DNA of 64,000 nucleotides from positions 1,426,769 through 1,490,768 of the forward strand of contig NZ_BMIB01000001.1 of assembly GCF_014641615.1 (NCBI RefSeq), given 5' to 3'. The position numbers were made by a program, and so were the translations under genes. Below, in pieces: positions 1-10,400 of the stretch (the stretch's first letter is position 1; every line of letters starts with the position of its first letter). Below the pieces are notes generated by a model. That model ran no database searches. It saw only the letters and a program-made list of their open reading frames with translations, and was not told where the DNA came from. This stretch comes from Filimonas zeae. GTDB lineage: Bacteria; Bacteroidota; Bacteroidia; Chitinophagales; Chitinophagaceae.

Positions 1-1426
1 TACAACTGCTGCACTGGCGGTTTTTGCTGCCTGTGCCAAAAACGATACCAGCCGCACTAAACTGGCCACACCGGGTTTGCTCAGCACCAATGTGGTGGCG
101 CAGGCTGCTATTGGTAAAATGAGTGGCAACCCCATTTTACCACTTTACACGGCTGATCCGGATATTATTTATGCCAATGGTAAGTATTATATCTATCCTA
201 CTGCCAATGGTACCGGCACCAGCCAGTTTCATGCGTATTCTTCTACCGATCTGCTCAACTGGACAGACGAGGGCATTATTCTGGACCTGGCTAATGTAAG
301 CTGGGCGCATACAGATGGCTGGGCCCCGGCCATAGCGGCGCGTAACGGGCAGTATTATTTTTACTTTACGGCCGCCAAAAAAATAGGCGTGGCGGTTGGC
401 CCTACCCCTATAGGGCCTTTTACAGATATAGGAAGTCCGCTGGCTACCGGCGATGGTTCTGACCCTATAGACCCGATGGTTTTTATAGATGAGGATGAGC
501 AGGCTTACCTGTATTGGGGCAATACCACTTTTAATATTCAACGGCTGAATAGTGATATGATTTCCCTTACAGGTACCCGTGGCCACAGCAAACCCTCCAA
601 TTATTTTGAAGCGCCGTATGTAATGAAGCGAAACAGTATTTATTACCTCATGTATTCAGTTAACCATTTTGGTAATGATGATTATCATGTGGAGTATGCC
701 ACTTCTGCTAACCCCATGGGGCCATGGACAACCAAAGGGCGTATTACCGCTCCACGGGGTGCTATAAAAGGGCCGGGCCACAATGCGGTAATCAGAAAGC
801 CGGGTTGCAGCGATGAATACCTTTTTGTGTACCACCGCCGCACCGCTACCAACATTAACCAGCGCCGTGTGGCTATTGACAGAATTTTTTTTGATGCTGC
901 CGGTAATATTATGCCCGTAAGTATTACCAATTCAGGTGTTATACAATCCGCAGGCACAGCCCCTTGCCTGGTACCCAATCCTATACCCGATGGCCAGTAT
1001 GCCATACGTTCCAGGTTAAACACTACCACAGGGGATAGTTTGTATCTGGATATTACAGGTTGTACAGATGGTAATGCAGATGTAAAAACATGGACGCGTA
1101 CCTCCTGCCAGGGGCAGCAATGGAACATTGTTTATCAGAACAACGGGTTCTATAAAATTACATCAGCACTGCCCACCCACAAATCGCTGGATCTTGATAC
1201 CTGCGGCATCAACCGCGGTGCCAATATTCAGGTGTGGAGTCAGCTATCTAACGACTGCCAACTGTGGCGTATTGAAGCCGCAGGCAATGGTTGGTTTCGT
1301 ATTATGTCCAGATCGAGCAATAACGTATTGGATATTGCAGATGCAGACCCTACGCCGGGAACAGATGTAAGATCATGGACATGGAATGCTACCAACGCCC
1401 AGATGTGGCGGTTTGAAGCGCCATAA
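1..1426 (+). CDS. GH43-family glycosidase lipoprotein with C-terminal ricin-type lectin domain (5' end outside window)
   Basis: The reading frame is open from base 2, so the gene starts before the window; 474 residues are visible. The first residues form the end of a lipoprotein signal with lipobox LAVFAAC (Cys at visible residue 11), placing the enzyme on the envelope surface or in the periplasm. The GH43 five-blade propeller domain follows: TADPD near residue 50 holds the expected catalytic base Asp, DPIDPMVFID holds the pKa-tuning Asp, and NYFEAPYV holds the expected acid Glu. Such enzymes remove or cut arabinose or xylose units. The last 130 residues carry three QxW-type motifs (GQQWNIV, CQLWRIE, AQMWRFE) of a ricin B/CBM13 trefoil that binds sugar. 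The stop lies one base from the stop of the convergent oxidoreductase gene. Exact substrate cannot be told. Confidence 0.9.
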   Translation, partial: TTAALAVFAACAKNDTSRTKLATPGLLSTNVVAQAAIGKMSGNPILPLYTADPDIIYANGKYYIYPTANGTGTSQFHAYSSTDLLNWTDEGIILDLANVSWAHTDGWAPAIAARNGQYYFYFTAAKKIGVAVGPTPIGPFTDIGSPLATGDGSDPIDPMVFIDEDEQAYLYWGNTTFNIQRLNSDMISLTGTRGHSKPSNYFEAPYVMKRNSIYYLMYSVNHFGNDDYHVEYATSANPMGPWTTKGRITAPRGAIKGPGHNAVIRKPGCSDEYLFVYHRRTATNINQRRVAIDRIFFDAAGNIMPVSITNSGVIQSAGTAPCLVPNPIPDGQYAIRSRLNTTTGDSLYLDITGCTDGNADVKTWTRTSCQGQQWNIVYQNNGFYKITSALPTHKSLDLDTCGINRGANIQVWSQLSNDCQLWRIEAAGNGWFRIMSRSSNNVLDIADADPTPGTDVRSWTWNATNAQMWRFEAP

Positions 1427-1427
1427 G

Positions 1428-2627
1428 TTATGTAAGCACGTAAGTATCGCTCCAGCTACAGGCAATTTTGCTGTAGAGCGCCTGGTTGGCCAGGTGTACG
1501 CTGATGGCGGTACGGGCTCCGGTAAACACATTACTATCCGGTAGTTCATGCGTTTGTATTTTATTGTAAAAATCTTTTAGTGCGTACGAGGTGCCATCTT
1601 TAGTAGGTTCGGGCAAAATGGGTAAACCGCCATCTTTGTTCCAGGTAATACGGGTGGCACCGGTTACGCCGTCTACAGTTCCTTTCTCTTTCTGCAGGCT
1701 TTTTTCGGGGTATAGCACACCCTGGTCTGTAAGCAACGATATCATCCCCTTTGTACCTTTTATCTTAAACAGATAGCCATCACGCGCATTGCCACAGGTT
1801 GCGCCAAAGTTGGCGGTAAGGCCCTTATCGGGGTAACGCATCATTACCTGCACATTATCGTAGGTTTCCCGGCCGTCTTTATGAATATCAATACCACCGG
1901 TGGCGTAAAAATCCTGTGGGTGCGTATCAAATACCCAGTTTACAAAATCAATCTGGTGTGAGAGTAGTTCGGCTACCAGGCCGCCTGAGTATTCCCGGTA
2001 CATACGCCAGTTAATGGTACGTTCCAGAGAAGGGTTGGGCGTGGGGCGGCGCCAGGTGGTGTTTCGGTCCCAACGGCAGTCTATCTGGGTTATGGTACCC
2101 AGGTCGCCGGCCTCTATCATTTCTTTTACCTTGTAATACAGGGGCGAGTAGCGGTATTGATGCCCTACCTGCAACACCTGTTTCGGGCGCTGCTGCATAC
2201 GCTTTACCAGGTCCAGCGCCTGTTCAATATTGTAGGTCATGGTTTTTTCCAGGTACAGGTGTCTGCCGCTGTCAATTGCAGCGGTGGCAATAGGGTAGTG
2301 CATATGAAGGGGCGTGGCTATTACGGCCGCCTCTATATCTGCCTGGTCCAATAGTTTACGGTAATCGGTATAGGTTTTCCAGCTGTTGGTTTTATCCAGC
2401 TTCTGCGCTGCCAGCAGCCGGAAGTCCAGCACATCACAAACAGCTGTAATGCGAAACAGGTCGGGCATCTGGTTCAGCGAGTGTATCATGCCTGTGCCGC
2501 GGTCGCCGCAGCCAATAACGCCTATTTTTACCGGTCCGGCTGCTGATGACCTGGCAAAAAGAGAATTACCCAGCAGCAGGCCACCGGCCAGTAATCCGCT
2601 GTTCCTTAAAAAATGTCTTCTTTCCAT
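1428..2627 (-). CDS. Gfo/Idh/MocA family oxidoreductase, Tat-exported
   Basis: This 399-residue protein begins with a twin-arginine signal (RRHFLRNSGLLAGGLLLG), so it is probably exported folded with its nicotinamide cofactor. The Rossmann fingerprint GVIGCGDRG lies near residue 37. The usual catalytic EKP motif reads EKTMTYN here, and a C-terminal Gfo/Idh beta-sheet domain follows. It is the last gene of the SusC-SusD-DUF1080-Gfo/Idh-ApbE-Gfo/Idh operon, 10 bases after the ApbE stop. In Bacteroidota, exported Gfo/Idh enzymes paired with DUF1080 proteins are known to oxidise glycosides at C3 to 3-keto-glycosides; that role is inferred here from the neighbours. The Thr in place of Pro in the EKP motif also occurs in some family members and need not mean loss of activity. 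Confidence 0.88.
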   Translation of the reverse strand: MERRHFLRNSGLLAGGLLLGNSLFARSSAAGPVKIGVIGCGDRGTGMIHSLNQMPDLFRITAVCDVLDFRLLAAQKLDKTNSWKTYTDYRKLLDQADIEAAVIATPLHMHYPIATAAIDSGRHLYLEKTMTYNIEQALDLVKRMQQRPKQVLQVGHQYRYSPLYYKVKEMIEAGDLGTITQIDCRWDRNTTWRRPTPNPSLERTINWRMYREYSGGLVAELLSHQIDFVNWVFDTHPQDFYATGGIDIHKDGRETYDNVQVMMRYPDKGLTANFGATCGNARDGYLFKIKGTKGMISLLTDQGVLYPEKSLQKEKGTVDGVTGATRITWNKDGGLPILPEPTKDGTSYALKDFYNKIQTHELPDSNVFTGARTAISVHLANQALYSKIACSWSDTYVLT

Positions 2628-2637
2628 ATGTTCCTGA

Positions 2638-3648
2638 CTATCTTTTATATCCTTTAAAAAAACGCGTAACGGTATCTGCCACAGAGCCGTCAGGTCTGCG
2701 GTACACTATATATGCGCCCATATCTTCCCGGTTGTGCAGAAAGGCCAGCGTTTGCTGCAGCCCCATAGCCATAAAGCCATTGTCATATCCATCGGCAGTA
2801 ATGGCATCACGGGCATACACGGTTACACTGATCATTTCATTCTGCAATGGATAACCCGTTAACGGGTTTATCAGGTGCGATACCTGCCTGCCGCCCGCTG
2901 TATACTGTTTGCGGTAATTGCCCGATGTGGTAATAGCGCCGTTGGCAGCTTCTATAATTTTACGCATGGGTTCGGGTGCAAGGTCGTTACCGGCAATGCC
3001 TTCTATACCTATGGTAAATGGCGTGTTACCGGCTTTACGGCCTTTTATACGTAGTTCGCCACCCAACTCCACCAGGTAGCGGTGAATGTGATAACGTTGC
3101 AGCAGCAGCGCCAGCAGGTCTACTGCATACCCCTGGGCAATGCCATTCAAATCCAGTTGTACACCGGGTTGTAGCTTATACAGAAAATTACCCTTCAGGG
3201 TAATCTTATCTGCCCCTACCTGGTGCAGCAGTTTTTGAATGGTGGCACTATCGGGCAGCTGCGTGTTTTTTACAACGCCAAAACCCCAGGCATCTACCAG
3301 GGGTTTAACGGTGGGGTCTGCCAGGCCGCCGGTGGCGCGGTGTATTTCCAGCGCCCGCTGAATAATCGCCCGGAAAGGGGCATCGATAATAATGCCTTTT
3401 GTTGAACGATTAAACCGGTTAATGAGCGAAAGGGGGTGGTACAGAGATACCGACCGGTCCAGCTGTTGCAACAGGCTATCGGTTTGTGCCAGGGTTACCA
3501 GGCTATCGGTTGCATAATACACAATAGAATAGGTGGTGCCCTGTGCAAAACCCTGCAGTTGAAAACGGCGGAGGAGCTGTTGCCGGGCAGCGGTGCATAG
3601 CAAAAGCAATAACACAACTGCCACCGGCAACAACTTATTCTTTCCCAT
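2638..3648 (-). CDS. apbE: FAD:protein FMN transferase (ApbE family)
   Basis: This 336-residue protein attaches FMN to Thr or Ser of exported flavoproteins, using FAD and Mg2+. ApbE motifs visible are LDLNGIAQGYAVD near residue 170, LGGELRIKG, INPLTGYPL near residue 270, and the C-terminal TADGYDNGFMAMG. A hydrophobic N-terminus (LLPVAVVLLLLLC) gives a signal peptide or anchor. The start at 3648 is chosen because that ATG sits one base after the upstream stop; a frame extension to 3672 would overlap the upstream gene without reason. The gene lies between two Gfo/Idh genes, which is unusual for a sugar locus, and no protein in the window shows a clear FMN-acceptor motif, so its target is unknown. 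Confidence 0.92.
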   Translation of the reverse strand: MGKNKLLPVAVVLLLLLCTAARQQLLRRFQLQGFAQGTTYSIVYYATDSLVTLAQTDSLLQQLDRSVSLYHPLSLINRFNRSTKGIIIDAPFRAIIQRALEIHRATGGLADPTVKPLVDAWGFGVVKNTQLPDSATIQKLLHQVGADKITLKGNFLYKLQPGVQLDLNGIAQGYAVDLLALLLQRYHIHRYLVELGGELRIKGRKAGNTPFTIGIEGIAGNDLAPEPMRKIIEAANGAITTSGNYRKQYTAGGRQVSHLINPLTGYPLQNEMISVTVYARDAITADGYDNGFMAMGLQQTLAFLHNREDMGAYIVYRRPDGSVADTVTRFFKGYKR

Positions 3649-3649
3649 A

Positions 3650-5005
3650 TCAGTATGTAAACACTTTTCCATTTACCATTACTTCCTGGCTTTTTTCATC
3701 AAAAGTGGCTTTGCCGCCGGTGCGTACCGCAGCGTTGGTCATAATAGTAGCTATAGAGTGGTTATAGCCTGCTTCTACGGGGGCGTTGGGCTCTTTGCGG
3801 CTGCGTATACACTCCATCCAGTTCCGCATGTGGTTGCTGCTGAGTGCATCGGCACCGGTATTGGCAGAGGCTACTACAGCGGCGCTATTGGGCAGCTTTA
3901 CTTCGGGCAGCAGGTTGGCATGCATATTCATGGCCGATGCTGCTTTTTCGGTAAGGCCACCACGGGGCGATACTGTATTGGTAATAAGGTTGAGTTCGCC
4001 GCCATTGGCATAATAAATCTCTGCCGGATGCTCATCTCCATTGTGCATGCGCGAAGAGAAGATTACCTGAAACCCTTTGGTGCTGTCGTTCTGCGGGCCA
4101 TAGTCAAACACCGCTGTGGTGGTGTCCCAGTTACGGCGGCCATCTTTCCACTGGTAAATACCGCCGTTGGCGGTTACGCTGCGCGGGTGCTGCAGGCCGC
4201 TGAACCAATGCACGGTATCAATCTGGTGGCTCATCCACTGGCCCGGCATGCCGGAGCTGTAAGGCCAGAAAAGGCGATACTCCAGGTAAATACGCGGGTC
4301 AAACGCCTCGTAAGGGCGGTTTAATAAAAAGCGCTTCCAGTCGGTATCTTCCTCTTTCAGTTTGGCTACCAGGCCGGGGCGGCGCCAGCGGCCCGGCTGG
4401 TTTACGTTCCAGCTCAGTTCCACCATGGTAATATCGCCAAACTTACCCTGCTGTATAAAGTCGGCAGCTGCCTGGTAGTTTTGCCCGCTTCTGCGTTGCG
4501 AGCCTATCTGCAATATCTGTTTGGAGTTGCGTACCGCTTTCAATGCCGCACGTGCATCTTCCATGGTTTCTGCAAAAGGCTTTTCGCAGTATACATCTTT
4601 TTTATTCTTTACCGCTTCAATGGCATGCAGGGCATGCGCAAAGTCGGGTGTGCTTATAATTACCGCATCCAGGTCTTTCAGGTTATATAACTCATCATTG
4701 TTACGGCAGGCGGTAATATCGTGCCCCAGTTTGTTTTTAAGATGTGCTGCACCCTGCTCGCGGCGGATGCTCCACAGGTCAGATAGGGCCACCATATCAA
4801 AGTTCAGTTCTTTGTAATGGTTCAGAAAGCAGGGCAGCAGGGTATCTTTAAACCGGTCTGCAAATCCTACAGCACCTACACGCACGCGGTCGTTGGCGCC
4901 AATGATATTGCCATAGCTTTTGGCGCTCATACCCATGGCGCTTATATACGTGCCTGCGGCAGCGAGCGCTGAGTTTTTAATAAAGCTGCGTCTTGTATTG
5001 TCCAT
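3650..5005 (-). CDS. Gfo/Idh/MocA family oxidoreductase, Tat-exported
   Basis: This 451-residue protein starts with a twin-arginine signal (RRSFIKNSALAAAGTYIS). The nucleotide-binding region VRVGAVGFADRF lies near residue 41 and the catalytic EKPFAET motif near residue 140. The C-terminal substrate domain includes GQWMSHQIDTVHWF, typical of the Gfo/Idh C-terminal sheet. It is longer than and clearly different from the Gfo/Idh protein two genes downstream, so the pair may catalyse successive or opposite redox steps on a sugar in the periplasm. It follows the DUF1080 gene by 8 bases and abuts apbE. A 3-keto-glycoside role is inferred from this context; the substrate is unknown. Confidence 0.9.
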   Translation of the reverse strand: MDNTRRSFIKNSALAAAGTYISAMGMSAKSYGNIIGANDRVRVGAVGFADRFKDTLLPCFLNHYKELNFDMVALSDLWSIRREQGAAHLKNKLGHDITACRNNDELYNLKDLDAVIISTPDFAHALHAIEAVKNKKDVYCEKPFAETMEDARAALKAVRNSKQILQIGSQRRSGQNYQAAADFIQQGKFGDITMVELSWNVNQPGRWRRPGLVAKLKEEDTDWKRFLLNRPYEAFDPRIYLEYRLFWPYSSGMPGQWMSHQIDTVHWFSGLQHPRSVTANGGIYQWKDGRRNWDTTTAVFDYGPQNDSTKGFQVIFSSRMHNGDEHPAEIYYANGGELNLITNTVSPRGGLTEKAASAMNMHANLLPEVKLPNSAAVVASANTGADALSSNHMRNWMECIRSRKEPNAPVEAGYNHSIATIMTNAAVRTGGKATFDEKSQEVMVNGKVFTY

Positions 5006-5013
5006 GCCGCTTA

Positions 5014-5766
5014 TTATTTAAGTTCTTTAATCCTGATGTTGCGGTAGGATACGGTGTTGCCATGATCCTGCAGCAGAATATGCCCCTGTGCAGCGGTGCC
5101 GAACTCAGGCCATTTTTTATACTTGCTGATGGCTACCAGATCTTTAAATGCCTGAGAGCCGCGTTCGTATTCCACCACCTTTACACCATTCAGCCAATGC
5201 TCTACATGGTTGTTGGGGTATACCCTTATTTCGCCACTATTCCACTCGCCAATGGGTTTGGTAATGCTGTCTGTTTTTTCGGCTTTAATAAGGTCGTACA
5301 GCGAGGCCAGGGTGCGGTTGCCGTTGCGGCCCAGTTTGGCATCGGGATGGCGCTCATCATCCAGCACCTGGTACTCCAGGCCAATGCCGGATAAGCTGGT
5401 TTTTTCTTTCTCCGTTACAAAATACTTTACACCGCTGTTAGCGCCTTCTGTTAGTTTAAAATCAAACTTCAGTATAAAGGCGGCATATTCTTTTTCGGTA
5501 ACAATATCACCGCCCAGGCCTTCTTCCTGGCCGTTGGATCCCTGTATGGTTAATACACCATCCTTCATGTTCCACCCGCGCTCAGGAAACTTATCTTTAA
5601 AAAGGCCTCGCCAGCCGGTGCTGGTTTTACCATCCCATAGCAGACTAAAACCTTCTGCTTTTTCCTGTTTGCTGAGTGTGTTAAGCTTTTGGGCCGATAC
5701 CGGCATAGTGGCAAGCAAACCTCCGAAATACAACAAGGCTGCTGTTTTTTTCATTGACATCATCAT
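5014..5766 (-). CDS. DUF1080 protein, putative 3-keto-disaccharide hydrolase
   Basis: This 250-residue secreted protein has a signal peptide after the MMMSMKK start cluster ([17 protein letters not shown]). The DUF1080 jelly-roll begins with [17 protein letters not shown] near residue 40, and later segments [17 protein letters not shown] and [20 protein letters not shown] are characteristic of the family. Family members hydrolyse 3-keto-glycosides in the periplasm after a Gfo/Idh dehydrogenase has oxidised the sugar. Both partner types sit next to it in the same operon, which supports that role. The SusD gene ends 51 bases upstream. Any of the four Met codons could be the start. Confidence 0.88.
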   Translation of the reverse strand: MMMSMKKTAALLYFGGLLATMPVSAQKLNTLSKQEKAEGFSLLWDGKTSTGWRGLFKDKFPERGWNMKDGVLTIQGSNGQEEGLGGDIVTEKEYAAFILKFDFKLTEGANSGVKYFVTEKEKTSLSGIGLEYQVLDDERHPDAKLGRNGNRTLASLYDLIKAEKTDSITKPIGEWNSGEIRVYPNNHVEHWLNGVKVVEYERGSQAFKDLVAISKYKKWPEFGTAAQGHILLQDHGNTVSYRNIRIKELK

Positions 5767-5817
5767 GGAGCTGAAATTTGTAAGTTGTTTAAGTTATTAA
5801 TTTTTTTTTGATTTGTG

Positions 5818-7491
5818 TTAATCATATCCCGGATTCTGCTCCAGTTTGGCGTTAATGTTTCTTTCTATTTCTGCGGCAGGTATAGGCCACAGGTTGTATT
5901 TAGCCAGGGCATCGCTGTAGTAGGGGTTACATTTTTTTACACGGTCGTACCATACCCCCAGGCGCATCAGTGTAATTCTCCGTTTTTCTTCCGGGCCCAG
6001 TTCGCGCATCCGTTCGTCCAGTATATATTCCATGTTTACATCTCCCGCCGCTACCGGTGATGCTTTGGCTCTCAGCCGCACCACGTTAATGTCATCAGCC
6101 GCCTTGCCGGGCATGTTTAAACCCACATAGGCTTCGGCACGCAGCAGATAGGTTTCTGCCAGGCGAAACATGTACTGATCAGCATAGGTGCCACCTGCAT
6201 TCGATTTTAGCAGCAGCTTTGTTTTATCTGCAAAAAGCCCGTCCGGATGGTCGCCCGGGGTGGTTACTTTAGATTGATAAGCATAAAATGTTCTGGAAGG
6301 CACCTTTACACCTGCGGGTGGTGTTTGGGTAGAAATAGTCTGGCCATACAGGGGCGATGCGGGGTTGGTGGCTGTAAACTGCCGTACAAAGTTGTGGTTG
6401 GCATTGCGGATATCGTTGGTAAAATCGCTCTGCCATATTACATCGCTGAAGTAGTGGGTAGAGATAGCCCAGCCAATGCCTCTGCCACCGGAGTAATCGC
6501 TTACCGGATATAAAATGGGCGATACCGTGCCGGAACCCACCCGTAATGAGCCCAGTTGCGGCGCGAAGGTGCGCTCAAACTGATAGGAGCCTGATACGCC
6601 TGTAGATACGGTGCCACCGCCTGGTACATCTGTTTCAAACTGAATAACCCAAAGCCCTTCACGGTTGCCGGATTTGCGGTTCTGGTTACCGCGCTGAAAC
6701 AGATCCCAGTACACATCACCCGGTGTAACCGTGCTGCGGGCGCCAAAGCGGTTTTGCATCAGGTTTACATCAGCACTGCTGATAACAGCGGTGGCAGCTG
6801 TAACGGCTTCCTGAAATTTGCCCGCTGCCAGGTATACCTCTGCCAGCAGGTGGCTGGCGGCAAGGTTGTTAATTTCGCCATCCTGCACTTTGCTTATCGC
6901 AGGCAGGTTGGTGGCCGCTATGGTAAGGTCTGCTATAACCTGTTCCAGCACTGCTGCTTTGGTAGCTCTTACATAATCGGTTCTGGGGGAGGTTACTTCT
7001 TCCAGGGTAAGCGGCACGCCGCCATACAGGTACACCAGCGTGCGGTAGGCCAGCGCGCGGAAAAAACGGGCTCTGGCTTCGGTAATGGTTTTATCGGCCT
7101 CTGACATGGCAGAGCCGGGTATGCGGGTGAGAATAGTATTGGCTTCTGATATAATTTTATACAGAGAGGTCCAGTGTGTAAGGGCAATGTTTACATTGCC
7201 CGTTGGCGCATACGCAGCAGCCATATTGGTGTGGCGGTCTACTTCCGGCTGGCCGTCAAATACCAGATCGGTACCAAACAGGTAATCAAACGGGCGTCTT
7301 TCACCGCTGTTGTAAAACTCTTTACGCGTAAGATCGTACAGGTTGTATACCGAAGCATTGAAGTCGTTGATATTGATAAAAGCATTGCCCGAGCTGAGAA
7401 AGTCCAGTGGCTTTTCATCCAGAAAATTGCCGCTGCAACCATAAAAAAGGCTTACACCTATCAGGGGCAGAAGTATCAGTATTTTTTTCAT
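5818..7491 (-). CDS. SusD/RagB family nutrient-binding lipoprotein
   Basis: This 557-residue outer-membrane lipoprotein forms the lid of a SusCD transporter and captures the ligand at the cell surface. A lipoprotein signal ends with SLFYGCSGN, followed by FLDEKPLDFLSSGNAF, a typical SusD start. The TPR-like core includes NTILTRIPG and the family segment ARFFRALAYRTLVYLYGGVPL. The C-terminal domain includes RLAETYLLRAEAYVGL and ends with the usual WPIPAAEIERN tail. The ATG at 7491 lies 6 bases after the susC stop; a TTG at 7497 in the same frame is less likely. Confidence 0.95.
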   Translation of the reverse strand: MKKILILLPLIGVSLFYGCSGNFLDEKPLDFLSSGNAFININDFNASVYNLYDLTRKEFYNSGERRPFDYLFGTDLVFDGQPEVDRHTNMAAAYAPTGNVNIALTHWTSLYKIISEANTILTRIPGSAMSEADKTITEARARFFRALAYRTLVYLYGGVPLTLEEVTSPRTDYVRATKAAVLEQVIADLTIAATNLPAISKVQDGEINNLAASHLLAEVYLAAGKFQEAVTAATAVISSADVNLMQNRFGARSTVTPGDVYWDLFQRGNQNRKSGNREGLWVIQFETDVPGGGTVSTGVSGSYQFERTFAPQLGSLRVGSGTVSPILYPVSDYSGGRGIGWAISTHYFSDVIWQSDFTNDIRNANHNFVRQFTATNPASPLYGQTISTQTPPAGVKVPSRTFYAYQSKVTTPGDHPDGLFADKTKLLLKSNAGGTYADQYMFRLAETYLLRAEAYVGLNMPGKAADDINVVRLRAKASPVAAGDVNMEYILDERMRELGPEEKRRITLMRLGVWYDRVKKCNPYYSDALAKYNLWPIPAAEIERNINAKLEQNPGYD

Positions 7492-7497
7492 AATCAA

Positions 7498-10400
7498 TTA
7501 GAATGTTGCGTTAATGCCCAATGAATATCCTTTTAATACCGGCCTGCCATCGTTGGTAAGGCCCTGGTTGGTTTCGGGGTCCCAGCCTTCCCAGTTGGTC
7601 CAGGTGGCCAGGTTTTTACCGCTTACATACAGGTTCAGGTTCTGAAACTTTAGTTTGTTAACCCATGCGCCGGTAAACCGGTACGACAGAGAAACATCCT
7701 GCAGGCGTATAAAACTCCGGTCCTGATAAATGGTTGGAGTAATAGTAGGGGATACAGCAGACCGTGCGTATTTACCATTGGGGTTACGGGGCGACCAGAA
7801 ATCAATCGTATGCTGGTAGTTGTTACGTACACCGTTGTCGTCGCGTATTTTGGTGGGTGAGTTGCTGCCGCGATAGCCGTTTTTGCCGCCCTGTACCGAG
7901 TTGAAGAAGATGGTAAAGCTAAACCCTTTGTAATCAAAACTATTGAGCATACTTATCCGGTAGGCAGGTTCGCCATATCCCAGTATTACCCGGTCCGCCG
8001 GCGTAATATTGCCATCTTTGGTATTATCTGCTACCCGGTAAGTACCTACATAATAACCGGCAGGCGGCGTTTCGCCCAGTTGGTAAATGCCATTGGCCTG
8101 GTAGCCGTATAAGCTGTTGATTGATTTGCCAATGAAAAGGCTGCTGGCCGTCATATCGCCGGAGCCTATCAGTTGCAGTATCTTGTTTACGTTTCTGGAA
8201 AACGTAACGGTAGTTCTCCAGGTAAAGTTTTTCAGATCAACGTTTTTGGAAGTGAGCGATAATTCCACACCGCGGTTTCTGATGTTACCTACGTTGGTGC
8301 TGATGGTGCCAAAGCCGGTAATGGCGGGAATGTTTACGTTAAAAAGCAAGTCTTTTGTATCGGTCTGGTAGTAGTCCAGGCTACCGCTTAACCTATCCTG
8401 AAAAAGCGCAAAGTCTACACCGGCATTGATGCCTGCGGTACGTTCCCAACGCAGGTTGGGGTTGGCGAGCGATTGTACCTGCTGACCAAAAACAGTACTG
8501 CCGCCATCGCCAAAAACATAGGCTGCGCCGGAAGATACGCGCGACAGGGAGAAGTAGCGGCTGGTTTGGTTGCCACTGATGCCGTAGCCTGCCCGCACCT
8601 TTAAGTAATCCAGCCAGGAAACCTTCATGAACGATTCATTGCTGGCTATCCAGCCAAGTGCTGCAGACGGAAAAGTACCGTACTTATGATTGGCTGCAAA
8701 GCCGGAAAAGCCATCGCGGCGCAGGGTAGCGGTAAGCAGGTATTTGTTATCATACTTATAACTCACCCTTGCCATCTGATAGGCCAGCGCCTCGCTCCAG
8801 GCATCGGAGTTGGCAAAGCGGTTGGTACCCAGTTCCAGGCTGTTATAGCCCAGCGTTAAACGGGAAAAGCCGTTGGCGTTAGACAGGGTGTAATCGTTGT
8901 TGCGTTCCACTGCTCCGTAAAGCAGCGTTACATTCACATCATGCTTTTTAAAAGCGCGGTTGTAGGTAACAATGTTATCCAGCGTATAATCGTAATAGCT
9001 TTCAAATTCTTTAGAGGCGCTGCCTGTTAAACCGGCACCGTAAATACTGGCGTTGTATTGCTGGTTAATACGGTAGTTGTTGCCGTAGTTAAGGCGGTAG
9101 CTGAGGCCTTTTATAAAGGGTATACTGATTTCTGTATACAGGTTGGCAAAAAAGTAGTTGTGCCGCTCCAGATCATCCGTATAATAGCCATGGAAGGGGT
9201 TGGTAAGGTTGGTGTTGAAAGGGTAGGGAATTAACCTGCCCGCAGTATCGTAAGGCACTGCCAGCGGGGCAAATGTAAAAAGCCCGCCTACGGAAGGTTC
9301 AGAACCATCTTTGTTTACAAAGGAGCCGAACGATTGAATGCCTGCTTTCCACCAGCTGGCTATCTGTGTTTCCAGATTTACCCGTATGCCTTTTCTTTTA
9401 AAGTCATCGTTGCGGATAAATCCCTTCTGATCGGTATAGTTAACGGATATCAGATAGTTCACTTTATCGCCGCCACCCGATACGCTCAGTTGATGGTCTG
9501 CTATACTTCCCGTGCGGGTTCCCGCATCCCACCAGCTGAAATCGTTTGGAAGCAACTGGTCAGATGTGTTTTTTAAAGAGGGGTCTACCCGGCTGGCTAT
9601 GTTAAAGTTGGGGTTGGGCTGCGTGTAATCCGGCCCCAGATAAGCTTCTTCATAATACAGGTCGCGTATATGTTGCAGATACTCCGCCCGGTTCATGGGG
9701 CGTATATTGCCTCTGGGGCTTTGGGTGGCATAAGAACTGGAAATAGCAACTCTGGGTTTATCGCCTTTTTTACCACGGCGCGAGGTTATCAGTAATACGC
9801 CATTAGCTGCCTGTGCGCCATATACAGCGGTAGCACTGGCATCTTTTAATACATCAATAGAAGCAATATCATCCGGATTAATGGCCTCAAAAGAACCGTT
9901 GTATTGAATACCATCCAGTACAATCAGCACCCGGGAATTGCCTGAAATAGTATTGGCCCCGCGAATGGAAATATTGGGGGTAGAGCCTGCGCTGTTTACC
10001 TGCCCTACGTTTAAACCGGGCACCGTACCCTGCAATGCCTGTGCTATATTGGCGTTGGGGGCATTTTTAAAGTCGGTAAGGTTGGCGCTTACTACGGCGC
10101 CGGTAACATCTCTTTTTTTCTGCGTGCCATAGCCTACCACAATAACATCGTTAAGGGAGTTGTTGATGGCCTTCATTTGCGCGTTAACAGTGTCGCTGCC
10201 GTTTACCGGTATTTCCTGTTTTTCGTAGCCAACGGCTGAAAATACCAGTATACTGTTGGGGGTGGCAAGCGTAAGCGTATAATTGCCTGCTGCGTTGGTT
10301 TGGGTGGCCGCCTTGCCTTCCTTTACCAGCACGCTTACCCCCGTCATGGGCTGCCCGTTTTCGTCGGTTACTTTGCCGCTTACCGTTTGTGCCAGATGGC

